Assembly: GCF_002896875.1 (NCBI RefSeq)
Contig: NZ_CP023278.1
Coordinates: 3,954,501-4,018,500, forward strand
Direction of reading: 5' to 3'
Length of the DNA stretch: 64,000 nucleotides
Source: Nostoc sp. CENA543
Lineage (GTDB): Bacteria > Cyanobacteriota > Cyanobacteriia > Cyanobacteriales > Nostocaceae
A model generated the notes under the pieces. The model had not been told where the DNA came from, did no database searches, and worked only from the letters and a program-made list of their open reading frames with translations. A program made the translations under genes and the position numbers. Position 1 is the stretch's first letter. Each line of letters begins with the position of its first letter. Positions 45,181 to 54,575 of this stretch are shown in pieces.

Positions 45181-46800
45181 ATGAGCTATTGCATAAATCC
45201 GACCTGTCCTAACCCAGAGAATGTAGCACATAGCCAAAGATGTGAAGCTTGTGGCTCACCATTACAGTTGCGCGATCGCTATCTAGTTTTGAAGCCATTG
45301 GGTCAGGGTGGCTTTGGCGCAACCTTTTTAGCCCGCGATGAAATCTTACCAGGCGCGCCTAGTTGCGTCATCAAGCAGCTACGTCCTTCTGGAACATCTC
45401 CACAGGTGTTACAAATGGCGCGGGAACTATTCGAGCGAGAAGCCAAAACCCTGGGTACAATCGGGAATCATCCCCAAATACCCCGATTGCTTGACTATTT
45501 TGAAGCGCAAGAACATTTTTACTTAGTTCAGGAATATATTAGTGGTTCTACTCTCCAGCAAGAAGTAAAACTCAACGGAACTTTTAGCGAAACTGGGGTT
45601 AAGCAATTTCTCAGTGAAATTTTGCCTTTACTGCAATATATTCATGATCAAAAAGTTATTCACCGTGACATTAAACCAGCCAACTTAATTCGCCGTTCTC
45701 AAGACTCCAGAATGGTGCTGATTGACTTTGGGGCGGTCAAAAACCAAGTTACCCAAGCCACGACTAATCAATCAGGACATACAGCTTTAACCGCCTATGC
45801 TATCGGTACTCCTGGTTTTGCACCTCCAGAGCAAATGGCGATGCGTCCTGTTTATGCTAGTGATATTTACGCACTAGGAGTCACCTGTGTTTATTTATTG
45901 ACAGGTAAAACACCCAAAGACCTGGAGTATAATCCCAGTACAGGGGAAGTCATGTGGGAACACTTAGTACAAATCAGTGACCACCTGATTCATGTCCTCC
46001 GAAAAATGTTAGAAGTCTCAGTTCGTAGTCGCTACCATTCAGCTAAAGAAGTCCTCAAAGCCTTAGAAATAGAACCATATTTAGAAAGTTTAGCTGGCGG
46101 ATTGTTAGTCAAATCAGATTCTAATCATAAAGAAGGAACATACAACCGACCTGATGATTCTGCGGTTCTTTGCAGTAATCCTTCTGCTGCGGCTACAGGT
46201 TTAGGAGTAGCACAAGTAGCAGCAGCCATTCGCGCTAGACGAGCGAAGCTTGGTGATGGTACTCGGTTAGATGCTGGAGGGACGCGACAAGGAGTTTCCG
46301 GTGCTAAACCATCAACGACAGCTAACAGTAATGGGAACGGTTCTCATAACTTAAAGTCGAAAGTGGGGCGCAGACTAGATACCCAAAGTTTACTCACCGC
46401 CTATGTGAAGGGAAGACGAGATTTTGCTTTACATAATCTCAATTTACTTAATCTCCAAGGTGCGGATTTATCATCTACCAATTTCCACTCTTGTCAACTA
46501 CAAAATACTAATCTCCAAGGGGCTAATCTCCAAAACAGTGATTTTGGGAGAGCAAGTTTAACTCGTGCTAACTTAAAGGACGCTAATCTCACTAAAGCTT
46601 ACTTCAATCATGCGGATTTAGAAGGGGCAGACCTACGGGGTGCAGATTTGACGAATGCTTATCTCAGTAACGCTAATCTGCGGGGTGCTAACTTATGTGG
46701 TGCTAACCTCACCGGAGCAAAAATTTCCGATGAACAATTAGCACTAGCTAAAACCAATTGGATGACGATACGACCCAACGGTAAAAGAGGTTTATTATAA
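45181..46800 (+). CDS. Ser/Thr protein kinase with N-terminal zinc ribbon and C-terminal pentapeptide repeats
   Basis: About 539 residues from ATG 45181; an upstream TTG adds 18 residues of poor quality. A zinc-ribbon start (SYCINPTCPNPEN, then RCEACGSPL) precedes the kinase domain: P-loop LGQGGFGATF, invariant Lys in CVIKQL, catalytic loop VIHRDIKPANLI, IDFGAVK, and GTPGFAPPEQ. All catalytic residues are intact. A Ser/Gly/Asn-rich linker leads to about 14 pentapeptide units (ANLQN, ADLEG, ADLRG, ANLRG), which fold as a quadrilateral beta-helix and may bind partners. It has no membrane helix. An FHA-domain gene follows downstream and could read its phosphothreonines. Confidence 0.93.
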   Translation: MSYCINPTCPNPENVAHSQRCEACGSPLQLRDRYLVLKPLGQGGFGATFLARDEILPGAPSCVIKQLRPSGTSPQVLQMARELFEREAKTLGTIGNHPQIPRLLDYFEAQEHFYLVQEYISGSTLQQEVKLNGTFSETGVKQFLSEILPLLQYIHDQKVIHRDIKPANLIRRSQDSRMVLIDFGAVKNQVTQATTNQSGHTALTAYAIGTPGFAPPEQMAMRPVYASDIYALGVTCVYLLTGKTPKDLEYNPSTGEVMWEHLVQISDHLIHVLRKMLEVSVRSRYHSAKEVLKALEIEPYLESLAGGLLVKSDSNHKEGTYNRPDDSAVLCSNPSAAATGLGVAQVAAAIRARRAKLGDGTRLDAGGTRQGVSGAKPSTTANSNGNGSHNLKSKVGRRLDTQSLLTAYVKGRRDFALHNLNLLNLQGADLSSTNFHSCQLQNTNLQGANLQNSDFGRASLTRANLKDANLTKAYFNHADLEGADLRGADLTNAYLSNANLRGANLCGANLTGAKISDEQLALAKTNWMTIRPNGKRGLL

Positions 46801-47152
46801 ATTTCCCTAGATAGTTAACGCAGAATCGGCAACGGGGAATTGTGTAATTCTTATTTGATGAGATTTCTCAGATAATTTTTTTCACAAGAGCATAAGCAAA
46901 AAAATTTCTGAAGTTGCTGAATTTCTGCAAATAAATATGAGTTTTATTAAAATCAAATAAAATTGCATCACTCAAGGAAATAAATTTTTATCAAAACCTT
47001 GATATTTGTATTATTTGAATATAAAAATCCGAAAAAATAGCAGTTTGCAGAATTGCTACTTATGAGAATTTGCTACAATTGAGAATAGCATTAATTTTTC
47101 TTAATCTTCAACATTTTGGCGAATTTAAAATACTTTGTTAATTCCACTAATT
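46801..47152. other. Intergenic region between kinase and FHA genes
   Basis: 352 bp, very AT-rich, with no ORF, repeat array or strong hairpin. A separate promoter for the FHA gene is possible. Confidence 0.45.
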
Positions 47153-47890
47153 ATGAATACAAATTTCTCCAACTATGAGCTAGAAAGACGCTTGAGTTTA
47201 TATCATGTGTTTCTGACTTTATATGAAAGACATGGTGATCTGCTAGATAGAATTCTCCAACTAGAAAATCTCTATCAGCCATCCTTGAAAGGCGAACATT
47301 TGCGTTATGTCCAAGGCGTTGTAGAGGATTCATCAGTTTATTTGATTACTAACTTGTGTGACAATCAGACACAAACTCTGGAACAAATGCAACATATTTG
47401 GACAATAGGACGCGATCGCAGTAATGGGATATGCGCGGATAATCGACATTTATCCCGTTGTCATGCTGCGATTCAGTATATTGAATGTCAAGGTTTTTAT
47501 CTAGTTGATTTCCACAGTACCAACGGTTCTTTTGTGAATGGAGAATCTATTTATCAACCCACCAAACTCCAAGATGGCGATCGCATTCGTTTGGGAAGTC
47601 TAACTTTTGATTTTTTCCTCAATCACCAGCACCGTGTTTTACCAGCATTACCAACTGATTTAGTTACCCAACTCATTCCCTCAACAGCAAATATTCAACA
47701 GCAAGAATTAGGTAGTCACAGTGCTGCTCAAAAGACAGATGATCTTGTTAGTCCTGATGAGACTGTACAAATTTCTTTAGAATGTGCTTGGGGTAGATTA
47801 GAGTACGGGCGAGATGGTTTACAAGAACAACAAAAGTCTGACATCTTGGACAGGTTTTTCCAGCAATCCACAAGGACTGATTGTCGATAA
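47153..47890 (+). CDS. FHA-domain protein
   Basis: About 245 residues from ATG 47153. The N-terminal 90 residues are helical (LERRLSLYHVFLTLYERHGD). The FHA domain (about 80-170) shows WTIGRDRSNGI, the phosphothreonine-binding LSRCHAAIQY and FHSTNGSFVNGE. The rest is polar and unassigned. FHA domains bind phosphothreonine peptides; the kinase 352 bases upstream in the same direction is the obvious candidate partner, though this is inferred from position only. Confidence 0.9.
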   Translation: MNTNFSNYELERRLSLYHVFLTLYERHGDLLDRILQLENLYQPSLKGEHLRYVQGVVEDSSVYLITNLCDNQTQTLEQMQHIWTIGRDRSNGICADNRHLSRCHAAIQYIECQGFYLVDFHSTNGSFVNGESIYQPTKLQDGDRIRLGSLTFDFFLNHQHRVLPALPTDLVTQLIPSTANIQQQELGSHSAAQKTDDLVSPDETVQISLECAWGRLEYGRDGLQEQQKSDILDRFFQQSTRTDCR

Positions 47891-47906
47891 TTTCTGCTGA
47901 AAACTA

Positions 47907-47937
47907 AAAAGATTACTCCTGCTGAGAGTAATCTTTT
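47907..47937. terminator. Bidirectional terminator between the FHA gene and recA
   Basis: AAAAGATTACTC (47907-47918) pairs exactly with GAGTAATCTTTT (47926-47937) around a 7-base loop. A/T runs on both sides allow termination in both directions. Confidence 0.85.
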
Positions 47938-47968
47938 GTAATTGATAGCTGTGATTTTAGATTCATAC

Positions 47969-48004
47969 TGGTGATGCGTAAACATAAATTTGTTTATGCA
48001 CCAT
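47969..48004. repeat. Imperfect hairpin after recA
   Basis: TGGTGATGCGTAAACA and TGTTTATGCACCA form a long stem with one bulge and one G-U pair, 12 bases beyond the recA stop. It may stabilise the recA mRNA 3' end. Confidence 0.5.
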
Positions 48005-48015
48005 CAACGCAAGTT

Positions 48016-49092
48016 TTACTCTTCTTCTAAATCAACATCTTCGTCTTCGTCGTCTTCATTGACTTTAGATACTGAATTAGCAGATACAACAGCACCCTTA
48101 TCGAGCTTTTCTCGCACCAGTTTCTTAATTTGTTCTGTAAATTCTGGCTTTTCTTCTAGATACTTAATAGCGTTATCTCGTCCTTGAGAGATGTTATCAC
48201 CGTTGTAACTATACCAAGCTCCTTTACGAACCAAAATCCCTGTTTCTTCAGCTAAGTCTACTAAACAACCGATAGTAGAAACGCCCTTACCAAAAATAAT
48301 GTCAAATTCTGCCACTCTAAAAGGTGGAGCCACTTTATTTTTAGCAACTTTGACTTTTACACGGTTGCCAAATTCGTCTGAGCCTTTTTTCAAAGTTTGA
48401 ATACGACGAATATCTAGACGAACTGAAGCGTAGAATTTCAAGGCGTTACCACCGGTGGTGGTTTCAGGACTACCGTAGGTGACACCAATTTTTTGGCGGA
48501 GCTGGTTAATAAATATAACTGTGCAGCCTGACTTACCAATGTTACCAGTAATTTTACGTAGGGCTTGGCTCATTAACCTGGCTTGCAAACCAACGTGAGC
48601 GTCTCCCATATCTCCTTCAATTTCTGCACGGGGAACTAACGCCGCAACGGAGTCGATAACTACGATGTCAACGGCGGCGGAGCGTACTAATTGATCAACG
48701 ATTTCCAAAGCTGCTTCACCGGTGTCAGGTTGGGAAACCAACAGATTGTCAATATCTACACCTAAAGCCGCAGCGTAGGTAGGATCAAGGGCGTGTTCAG
48801 CGTCTACAAAAGCAGCAATACCGCCTTCTCTTTGTACTTCTGCGATCGCGTGCAGTGCTACAGTCGTCTTACCGGAACTTTCCGGCCCATAAATCTCAAT
48901 CACCCGTCCCTTGGGTAAACCTCCACCCAAAGCCAAATCCAAAGTCAACGCCCCAGTGGAGATGGTTTCTACCCGCATTCGGGTAGCATCACCCAGGCGC
49001 ATAATTGCTCCTTTACCGAAGCTGCGCTCAATTTGGTTGAGTACCATATTGAGTGCTTTTTGCTTGCCGGAAGTATCGGTATTAATAGCCAT
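48016..49092 (-). CDS. recA: Recombinase RecA
   Basis: A 358-residue DNA-dependent ATPase for strand exchange and SOS signalling. Walker A is GPESSGKTT, Walker B is [12 protein letters not shown], and loop L2 reads [20 protein letters not shown]. The acidic C-terminus ([14 protein letters not shown]) is typical. GAGG lies seven bases before the ATG. A LexA-box-like sequence lies 54 bases upstream (49146-49159), so damage-linked control is possible, though LexA roles in cyanobacteria vary. The gene stands alone. Confidence 0.98.
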   Translation of the reverse strand: MAINTDTSGKQKALNMVLNQIERSFGKGAIMRLGDATRMRVETISTGALTLDLALGGGLPKGRVIEIYGPESSGKTTVALHAIAEVQREGGIAAFVDAEHALDPTYAAALGVDIDNLLVSQPDTGEAALEIVDQLVRSAAVDIVVIDSVAALVPRAEIEGDMGDAHVGLQARLMSQALRKITGNIGKSGCTVIFINQLRQKIGVTYGSPETTTGGNALKFYASVRLDIRRIQTLKKGSDEFGNRVKVKVAKNKVAPPFRVAEFDIIFGKGVSTIGCLVDLAEETGILVRKGAWYSYNGDNISQGRDNAIKYLEEKPEFTEQIKKLVREKLDKGAVVSANSVSKVNEDDEDEDVDLEEE

Positions 49093-49145
49093 TCGTGCCT
49101 CTATCAGTATATGGATTTTAGGTGTGTGGGGTTGAGAATTTTAGT

Positions 49146-49159
49146 AGAACAGATATACT
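49146..49159 (-). promoter_or_regulatory. LexA-box-like sequence upstream of recA
   Basis: On the minus strand it reads AGTATATCTGTTCT. This fits the cyanobacterial consensus RGTACNNNDGTWCB at all but one fixed position (T for C at position 5). Confidence 0.55.
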
Positions 49160-49315
49160 ATTTTAGCCGGAAATTTCTAGAATAGGACTTCTCAAATTAA
49201 AAAGTGACTGTGACAATATCGTAACGCGATCGCTACTACGTGTAACTAGTACAAAACAACTATAGTTTTGTCCCCCATCGGGCAGTTTTGGATTTTGGAT
49301 TAGGTAAAACAATTG

Positions 49316-50335
49316 TCATGTACCACTGTAGGGTGCTAAGGCTAGAGTTTCCGCCAAATCGGTAAGTAAAAAGCGATCGCAAACTTTAAACAGTTCTACT
49401 TCAGAGGAGGCTTGCCGCATCAGTTGCAGGAAATGACCTTCAGCATCCACACTGAGGGCAATATAGTTAAGAAACATTTTCAGGTAGCCTACGCGCGCTC
49501 GTTCAGGGATATTGGGGGCGGCAGGGGTTTGCCATAAACGCTCAATATAGCCGCGTACCTCTATTAAAGGAACAGGTTTGATCGTCTCGCCACGCAAAGC
49601 TTGACGAATTTGATGAAAAATCCAAGGATTGCCGATTGCCCAGCGTCCTACCATTACCCCAGCCGCACCTGTTTGCGCCAGCACCGACAAAGCAGTGGCG
49701 GCTGAGTCAATATTGCCGTTAGCCAACACAGGACAATTCACGCAGTTGACAGCTTCGGCAATCAAATCATATTTCACTGACCCGTGATACCTATCGGCAA
49801 CTGTGCGGCCATGCAAACTTAATAAATCAATACTGTGACGATTGATCAGATTGAGGATGGTGTAAAAAGTATCAGTATTTTCAAAGCCTAAGCGCATCTT
49901 GACTGTTAAAGGCCGATCATTGACAACCTGTCGCAGTTCTCCCAAAATTCGATCTACTTTATCAGGAGTGAGCAACAATCCACCCCCGACTTGTTTGCGA
50001 TAGACCCTGGGTGCTGGACAACCCATATTCAAGTCAACTCCAGCGACATTGTGACTACATAGTTCCTTGGCAGTTCTGACTAAGTGGGGAATGCTCTCCC
50101 CAATCATTTGAGCAAAAACAGGGCGACCTGTATCATTTTCGGTGACGGCTGCCAAAATGCTGGGATTGAGGCGAGAAGTTTCATTTACACGAAAATATTC
50201 GGTGAAAAAGTAGTCAGGGCTGCCGTAGTGAGCAATGACCTTCATAAACCAAAGGTTAGTCACATCTTGCATGGGTGCAAGCGCAGTCACAGGTAAGTCT
50301 TGGGATAGTGCTTGGGGGAGCGATATCTGGAACAT
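49316..50335 (-). CDS. dus: tRNA-dihydrouridine synthase
   Basis: About 339 residues from ATG 50333-50335; an in-frame TTG seven codons earlier has no ribosome binding site. It is an FMN enzyme that reduces uridines in tRNA. The fold starts with VTALAPMQDVTNLWFMKVI. The catalytic Cys lies in VDLNMGCPAPRVYRKQVGGG. LTVKMRLGFEN, LSLHGRTVADRYHG, VLANGNIDSA and GVMVGRWAIGNPW follow. Which of DusA, B or C it represents is not clear from sequence alone, so the symbol is generic. Confidence 0.92.
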   Translation of the reverse strand: MFQISLPQALSQDLPVTALAPMQDVTNLWFMKVIAHYGSPDYFFTEYFRVNETSRLNPSILAAVTENDTGRPVFAQMIGESIPHLVRTAKELCSHNVAGVDLNMGCPAPRVYRKQVGGGLLLTPDKVDRILGELRQVVNDRPLTVKMRLGFENTDTFYTILNLINRHSIDLLSLHGRTVADRYHGSVKYDLIAEAVNCVNCPVLANGNIDSAATALSVLAQTGAAGVMVGRWAIGNPWIFHQIRQALRGETIKPVPLIEVRGYIERLWQTPAAPNIPERARVGYLKMFLNYIALSVDAEGHFLQLMRQASSEVELFKVCDRFLLTDLAETLALAPYSGT

Positions 50336-50621
50336 AAGAATGCCAGTGTTCGACAAAGGATCACTGTATCAAAAAGTGGTGATAGAGGTTTTGGGAATTT
50401 TTGGGTATGATCATCAACTCTAACTGTAATGCTTCATATTTCAGTAACTTTCTCGATAATTTGGTAAGCAGTTTGAGTACCAATTTTTCCCAATATAAAT
50501 TTTTGAAATTTATCATTTTTTCTTTACAGCAAATTGATATTAATCTCGTTATATTTATCGTGGTGATAACAGTTTAGATGATTGATAGTAGAGGAGTATA
50601 TCAAACATAGGTTGTTCAATT

Positions 50622-50783
50622 ATGAATAAGAAATGGGCTGTGAAACGACTGACAATCAACCTGACATCAGGTGAGGTAGAAAAGTTAGAGACATACTGTT
50701 CCAAGACTGGAAGACCAGCTACAGACGTAGTTCGGGAGCTAATTCGCTCTTTAGCAACTGAAGAAGCACAAAATGCCAGTTGA
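50622..50783 (+). CDS. Small ribbon-helix-helix (CopG-like) protein
   Basis: A 53-residue frame. The strand KRLTINLTSGEVEKLE followed by GRPATDVVRELIRSLATE has the pattern of ribbon-helix-helix DNA-binding proteins, which include many antitoxins. No toxin-like gene follows within 240 bases, so it is an orphan here. No Shine-Dalgarno is close to ATG 50622; GAGGAG is 26 bases upstream. The family pattern is the main support. Confidence 0.7.
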   Translation: MNKKWAVKRLTINLTSGEVEKLETYCSKTGRPATDVVRELIRSLATEEAQNAS

Positions 50784-51000
50784 GCTGTTGCGTAAAGTGC
50801 GATCGCTTGATTTATATCTGCTGCAAAGCTGTATGATACGTTAAAGAAACAAGACCCGTTATCCTCGCTACTGTAAAAAAAACAGCCAGTCATACATAGA
50901 TTGCCAAAAGAAGCAGCCATGTTTGCAAAGTTTTTATTGCTGCTTTCTCGACTATTAACTCTATCCGTGATTCATCTACTAGTGAATCAATCTGTTAATG

Positions 51001-51027
51001 TAGGGGTTTAGCAATGCTAAACCCCTA
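51001..51027. terminator. 12-bp hairpin with 3-base loop
   Basis: TAGGGGTTTAGC (51001-51012) and GCTAAACCCCTA (51016-51027) are exact inverted copies, with CATAATTTTGC following on the plus strand. It sits between the small RHH gene and the weak minus-strand frame. Confidence 0.65.
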
Positions 51028-51309
51028 CATAATTTTGCTCAAAAATTCTGACATTTTCCTGCATATATAAGTATGTTCAGTAAGCAAATCGGATGCTTCT
51101 AATATTGCTTGTGTGAGTAAAGAATACAAACGTACAGAGAATACAGTTGATACTCTCCAAGGAAGAATGTAGTAATATTTTTTAGTTTCATTCCTTAAAT
51201 ACTTGATTTCCTCTAAGCTCATAATATTCTTTTTATGCCAAAAATTAATGCTTGAGATAAAATCCTGTATCTTTACGTTTTCATCCCCAAAATCGTGATT
51301 AATTGACAA
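51025..51309 (-). CDS. Hypothetical protein, weak support
   Basis: A 94-codon frame opening with TTG; a shorter version from the ATG of MSLEEIKYLRNETKKYYYIL has about 65 codons. The product is helical (LYSLLTQAILEASDLLTEHT) and composition is protein-like, but no ribosome binding site or family is seen. Confidence 0.35.
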   Translation of the reverse strand: MSINHDFGDENVKIQDFISSINFWHKKNIMSLEEIKYLRNETKKYYYILPWRVSTVFSVRLYSLLTQAILEASDLLTEHTYICRKMSEFLSKIM

Positions 51310-51535
51310 AATCGTGACAAAAAAGTATTTTGTTATTTATGACAATTATTTAAATAATATCACTTTTATCTAGACAACACCAATATACTTAATCTGCAAC
51401 CATCTTTCTCAGATAATTCTATCGTTATTGCGTTCTAATTGATTAAATAGATTTGGTTCGCTCCGGCAAAAAAATATATAGTAAACCAAAGATAATATTC
51501 TAGAGTCAATAGCCATAAAAGTAGCAAAATTAAAT

Positions 51536-53068
51536 ATGGATGCACACAAACTCATCAACACAGTCATTCGTAAACGCTATAGAATCTTACAATTTCTTGG
51601 TAGTGGCTCTTTTGGCGACACTTATATAGCAGAAGACATAGATTTACCCAACCACCCCAAATGTGTTGTCAAACAGCTAAAGCCTAAAACATCTGAGCAA
51701 GAAGTCATGTTAGTCGCAAGGCGACTATTCGAGAGTGAAGCAAGAACTTTATATCATCTAGGAAACCTGAGCAATCAAATACCTAAATTATTAGCTCATT
51801 TTGAAGAGAATGGCGAATTTTATCTTGTGCAGGAACTAATAGAAGGATGTGATTTAACCGTCGAAATTATACCTGGGATGAAATGGGGTGAAGGTGAGGT
51901 TATCAAGCTTTTACAAGAAATTCTACAAGTTTTGATGGTGGTTCATCAAGAAAACATTATCCATCGTGATATTAAACCTCAAAATCTGATGCGTCGTAGT
52001 AGTGATCACAAGATTATATTGATTGACTTTGGTGCAGTCAAAGAAATTAAGGGATTAGCTGCAAACACTCAAGGACAAGTGACCTCCACTATTGCCATCG
52101 GCTCTAGTGGTTATATGCCAAATGAACAAGCTAATTCTAAACCAAAACTATGTAGTGATATCTATGCAGTGGGAGTAATTGGTATTCAAGCTTTAACAGG
52201 GAAATCACCGCACGATTTTCAAGAAGATCCCCACAATGGAGAAATTATTTGGCGAAATGAAGCAAATGTTAGTAAGGAACTAGCGGATGTTTTAACTAAA
52301 ATGGTACGTTACAACTTTAGCCAAAGATATCAAACAGCAAGTGAAGCACTGCAAGCTCTTAATTCGTTAAAACCGAAATTTTCATTACAAAATATTAATC
52401 TGGTAAGTTGGCAGTCGCTATTGAACTGGAAAGTAATGCTAACAAGTATATTAGTATTATTAGGATTTGTATTTTCTAGATATTTAGTAAATAGTAATAA
52501 TCAAAACGATCACCCGCAAAATCCTCCAAGCTCACCACCAATAATTGCAGAATCGCCAACCAATACCGTCGAAAAGTTACCTCAACTGCCTTGTGATCAA
52601 GACCAACAATTATTCTCACCCCCCATAGCTGAAGGCAAGCCTGCTTGGGAAAACAGCACCTATAAATACTATGGAGATATCAATCCCAAGACAAAAGAAG
52701 CTAATGGTAGAGGTCTGATGGTTTTTAAAAAGAATGGTTTTCAATATTATGGAGATTTTAAGAATAATAAGCGTCATGGATGTGGCAGATTATCATATCC
52801 ATTAACCAGCGATATTAATTATTATTTGGGTCAATTTCAAGAAGATACATTTCAAGGATTGGGCAGGCTAAAGCTGAAAAACCAAAATGAATATATAGGC
52901 AGCTTTGTAAATAATAAATGTCAAGGTATGGGCGTATATGTCTTTAGGGATAAGACAGAGAAATCCGGCTCTTGGTATGAAGATAAATTAGAAGGAAACA
53001 AGAGTTTATCATGTAAACAATCTTCTGTACCTATTATTTTAAATTTAGCTTTTTTGAATATTTATTAA
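51536..53068 (+). CDS. Membrane Ser/Thr protein kinase with extracytoplasmic MORN repeats
   Basis: A 510-residue protein. The kinase domain (about 15-280) has FLGSGSFGDTY, CVVKQLKP, IIHRDIKPQNLM, LIDFGAVKE and GSSGYMPNEQ, all intact. One helix (about 303-322, MLTSILVLLGFVFSRYL) leads to an outside region: a Pro/Ser linker, then LPCDQDQQLFSPP and four MORN units (YYGDFKNNKRHGCGRLSYP, YYLGQFQEDTFQGLGRL, YIGSFVNNKCQGMGVYVF and a final SGSWYEDKLEG). The repeats presumably sense something at the envelope. The following gene encodes a secreted near-copy of this outer region. It lacks the N-terminal zinc ribbon of the kinase at 45181. Confidence 0.93.
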   Translation: MDAHKLINTVIRKRYRILQFLGSGSFGDTYIAEDIDLPNHPKCVVKQLKPKTSEQEVMLVARRLFESEARTLYHLGNLSNQIPKLLAHFEENGEFYLVQELIEGCDLTVEIIPGMKWGEGEVIKLLQEILQVLMVVHQENIIHRDIKPQNLMRRSSDHKIILIDFGAVKEIKGLAANTQGQVTSTIAIGSSGYMPNEQANSKPKLCSDIYAVGVIGIQALTGKSPHDFQEDPHNGEIIWRNEANVSKELADVLTKMVRYNFSQRYQTASEALQALNSLKPKFSLQNINLVSWQSLLNWKVMLTSILVLLGFVFSRYLVNSNNQNDHPQNPPSSPPIIAESPTNTVEKLPQLPCDQDQQLFSPPIAEGKPAWENSTYKYYGDINPKTKEANGRGLMVFKKNGFQYYGDFKNNKRHGCGRLSYPLTSDINYYLGQFQEDTFQGLGRLKLKNQNEYIGSFVNNKCQGMGVYVFRDKTEKSGSWYEDKLEGNKSLSCKQSSVPIILNLAFLNIY

Positions 53069-53253
53069 TTTTTTTAATGTTTACATAATTCATTTAATAT
53101 TTGAAAATATGTTAATACTCAGTCAAGAAAACAGGATTTTTAAATTTAATTTTCAAAAATATATTTTTCTTTATTATTAGTCAGCATAAAATTATGACAT
53201 TTAATAGTAAAGTTACAACATATATACCTTACATCAAAAAATAAAGGGTTTTT

Positions 53254-53928
53254 ATGACATTAAAACCTCTCTTTACTTTGTCTTGTTTGTTTGTTGTGAC
53301 CAGTCTATCTTTTCTTTCTGCACAAAAAATACTTGGGCAGCAAACATCCCCAACAAATCCTGATCCAAACACTGCACCAACTTCTCCAACCACACCAAAT
53401 ACAACACCAACTTCCGACCCAACAACAATACCAATACCTACAAGACAGACAACTTCCTCAGAGTTTTCTCAGCTACCTTGTGATCAAGACCAACAATTAT
53501 CATCACCTCCTCAAGTTAAAGGAAAACCTACTTGGGAAAACAGCACCTATAAATACTATGGGGATATCAATCCCAAAACAAAAGAAGCTAATGGTAGAGG
53601 ATTGATGATTTTTAAACAAAGTGATTTTCAATATTATGGAGATTTTAAGAATAATAAGCGTCATGGATGTGGCAGACTATCATACCCTGTAGAAAGTAAT
53701 ATTCATTATTATTTAGGTCAATTTCAAGAGGATAAGTTTCAAGGCTTGGGTAGGCTGAAACTGAGGAATCAAAATGAATATATAGGTAACTTTGTAAATA
53801 ATAAATGTCAAGGTAGGGGAGTATATGTTTTTAGAGATAAGACAGAGCAAGATGGGTCTTGGCGTGAAGATAAGTTAGAAGGAAGTGATAATTTATCTTG
53901 TAAACAATTTAATAATAACTATCGATAA
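53254..53928 (+). CDS. Secreted MORN-repeat protein, paralogue of the adjacent kinase's outer domain
   Basis: A 224-residue protein with a signal peptide (LFTLSCLFVVTSLSFLSAQ) and a Pro/Thr-rich linker. From residue about 75, LPCDQDQQLSSPP and WENSTYKYYGDINPKTKEAN continue nearly identically to the C-terminal region of the kinase just upstream, through all four MORN units to LSCKQ. Long stretches match at the DNA level too, so the copy is recent or kept alike by gene conversion. Being soluble and outside, it could compete with or assemble with the kinase's own MORN domain. It starts 186 bases after the kinase stop codon. Confidence 0.9.
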   Translation: MTLKPLFTLSCLFVVTSLSFLSAQKILGQQTSPTNPDPNTAPTSPTTPNTTPTSDPTTIPIPTRQTTSSEFSQLPCDQDQQLSSPPQVKGKPTWENSTYKYYGDINPKTKEANGRGLMIFKQSDFQYYGDFKNNKRHGCGRLSYPVESNIHYYLGQFQEDKFQGLGRLKLRNQNEYIGNFVNNKCQGRGVYVFRDKTEQDGSWREDKLEGSDNLSCKQFNNNYR

Positions 53929-54014
53929 TCTCAAGACACATCTAATTGATTTAGTGTGGTATTAGGATGATATACCACTGAAATGAAAAGAGCAATCAAG
54001 GGTTATTAAAGAAG

Positions 54015-54428
54015 ATGAAATCAATAATTTTTACCACTGGTGTAATTATTGTTATGAGCCTGAGTTGTCTTTCAGCACAAACTTCACTGGCTCAAGAGGT
54101 AATTCCAGTTGCAGGCCTGGCCATAGAATCAAATAAAAATACATCTAGTGAACCGCCTGTGGCTGGAAGTGCAATACGGGAGTCAGAACGCAGACCAAAA
54201 AGCGACCAACTTGCTTTCCGTCCAGGTAGGTCTACAAGAAGAGAATCTACAACACAAGTGAGAAGACGCGGAAGAGAAATTTCTAGACGAGAATCTACAC
54301 CACGAAATCGGTCATTAACATCTACATCGGAGAGGAAAATTATTCAGACAAGAAGTGTCAGAAGACCAATAAAATCATCTCCAACAAGACCTCCAGTAAA
54401 TCAAAACTTCCCAATTAGAAGGGGGTAA
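54015..54428 (+). CDS. Secreted basic Arg/Ser/Thr-rich protein
   Basis: A 137-residue protein with a signal peptide ending in SCLSAQTSLAQE, similar in style to that of the MORN protein upstream (SFLSAQ). The mature part is low-complexity and very basic (RRRGREISRRESTPRNRS). A short repeat, PVAGLAIES / PVAGSAIRES, occurs near the start. It lies 86 bases after the MORN gene in the same direction and may belong with it. No family is recognised; it may bind acidic cell-surface polymers. Confidence 0.7.
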   Translation: MKSIIFTTGVIIVMSLSCLSAQTSLAQEVIPVAGLAIESNKNTSSEPPVAGSAIRESERRPKSDQLAFRPGRSTRRESTTQVRRRGREISRRESTPRNRSLTSTSERKIIQTRSVRRPIKSSPTRPPVNQNFPIRRG

Positions 54429-54434
54429 TACCAA

Positions 54435-54530
54435 TTCAAAATTCAAAATACCCTATCGGGTACTCCTACGGAGAAGCAAGCTACGCGGTAGCGTCTCGTA
54501 AGAGAAGCAAGCTACAAAATTCAAAATTTA
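54435..54530. repeat. Short dispersed repeats (AAAATTC units and palindromic GCAAGCTAC repeat)
   Basis: AAAATTC-type units (54436-54452 and 54512-54526) flank two copies of AGAAGCAAGCTAC (54472-54484, 54503-54515) around GCGGTAGCGTCTCGTAAGAG. Such palindromic modules recur in Nostoc genomes. Confidence 0.7.
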
Positions 54531-54575
54531 GAAATCCAGGATTTGGATTTGTTTCGTGATTTCAGTTATAAATAC

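Larger units (their letters stand above)
50784..51535. other. Mostly non-coding region before the MORN-kinase gene
   Basis: 752 bp. A weak minus-strand frame lies at 51025-51309. An inverted pair, TAGGGGTTTAGC and GCTAAACCCCTA (51001-51012 and 51016-51027), forms a 12-bp hairpin with a 3-base loop, a likely terminator. No further gene is seen. Confidence 0.5.
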
